Assembly: GCA_964370005.1 (NCBI GenBank)
Contig: CAYJGR010000096.1
Coordinates: forward strand, 1 to 5,284
Source of the DNA: Heteroruminococcus sp964370005
GTDB lineage: Bacteria > Bacillota > Clostridia > Oscillospirales > Ruminococcaceae
Length of the DNA stretch: 5,284 nt
Reading direction: 5' to 3'
Both the position numbers and the translations under genes were made by a program. Positions within the stretch are counted from its first letter, which is position 1; each line of letters begins with the position of its first letter. This document shows, in pieces, positions 5,211-5,284 of this stretch. Under the pieces are notes generated by a model. That model did no database searches. It had not been told where the DNA came from and was given only the letters and a program-made list of their open reading frames with translations.

Positions 5211-5237
5211 TAGGTCAACCGCTTGTCGCAGTGCCCT
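5211..5237 (-). repeat. Right arm of inverted repeat (leader of - transcript)
   Basis: Read on the minus strand from 5237: AGGGCACTGC, GACA, AGCGGTTGACCTA. It corresponds to the left arm at 5012-5043. It lies directly at the predicted 5' end of the antisense RNA. Confidence 0.75.
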
Positions 5238-5248
5238 TTTGTATTTTT

Positions 5249-5277
5249 ATTATAATCAAACACATACAATTTGTCAA
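5249..5277 (-). promoter_or_regulatory. Consensus sigma-A promoter of the antisense RNA
   Basis: On the minus strand TTGACA (5277-5272), exactly 17 nt, and TATAAT (5254-5249): a full match to the sigma-A consensus in both boxes and spacing. It is stronger on paper than the opposing + promoter (TACTAT), as expected if the antitoxin RNA is made in excess. There is no coding gene downstream, which argues for an RNA product. Confidence 0.9.
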
Positions 5278-5284
5278 GGGTGCA

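Larger units (their letters stand above)
5130..5242 (-). ncRNA. Candidate antisense antitoxin RNA
   Basis: A consensus promoter on the minus strand (5249-5277) should start RNA near 5242, and the shared terminator should end it near 5130, giving about 110 nt. It overlaps the 3' end of the convergent toxin mRNA by about 36 nt (the terminator hairpin and the last toxin codons) and carries direct repeat b. No ORF with a believable SD lies inside it. The position and layout resemble RNA II of the par (fst) locus and RatA of txpA-ratA. Ends are predicted from promoter and terminator only. Confidence 0.68.

Noticed and set aside
4873..5281. GTCAAGGGT occurs in the oadA hairpin (4873-4881) and again at the right edge (5273-5281)
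   Set aside because: The second copy mostly consists of the consensus -35 box of the antisense promoter; nine shared bases without extension can be chance.
1..5284. CRISPR array, tRNA, rRNA or insertion-sequence transposase
   Set aside because: No regularly spaced repeats, no cloverleaf or rRNA-like stretches and no transposase motifs were seen on either strand.

Overview
The window looks like chromosome of an anaerobic, spore-forming member of the Clostridia, probably in the Oscillospiraceae/Ruminococcaceae area. This is inferred from three things: a GerW (YtfJ) spore protein next to a DacF/DacB-type D-Ala-D-Ala carboxypeptidase and an RluB-type pseudouridine synthase, very strong GGAGG Shine-Dalgarno (SD) sites, and a single-chain OadA-type biotin carboxyltransferase. 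All protein genes recognised are on the + strand.

Layout. 1-209 is the C-terminal end of gerW, followed by a strong intrinsic terminator (214-264). 341-1495 encodes a secreted penicillin-binding-protein-type carboxypeptidase with intact SxxK, SGN and KTG motifs. A 250-nt AT-rich gap holds a weak hairpin and candidate promoters. 1746-2513 encodes RluB, and 25 nt later, apparently in the same transcript, comes a small GNAT-like protein of unknown function (2539-2892). oadA (3017-4813) has its own near-consensus promoter and a leader hairpin just before its SD, and is followed by a 15-bp perfect hairpin. That hairpin sits between two GC-rich palindromic repeats in opposite orientation (4829-4850 and 4925-4957), which may form a small MITE-like unit of about 130 bp.

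The most notable region is 4977-5277. Two near-consensus sigma-A promoters face each other: TTGACA-17-TACTAT on + and TTGACA-17-TATAAT on -. Both read into one shared bidirectional terminator (5131-5166). The + transcript carries a 26-codon ORF (5068-5148) for a hydrophobic peptide with a basic tail. Its ideal SD lies in a CCTCC-GAAA-GGAGG hairpin. The - transcript, about 110 nt, has no convincing ORF. Both RNAs begin with nearly the same leader, and an imperfect direct repeat flanks the terminator. This is the layout of a type I toxin-antitoxin module with par (fst)/txpA-ratA architecture, and the toxin sequence is not one I can assign firmly to a named family.

The first four genes fit a conserved Firmicutes neighbourhood for sporulation, cell wall and ribosome maturation; in Bacillus subtilis dacB-spmA-spmB-rluB are also close together. 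oadA and the toxin-antitoxin candidate are independent units.
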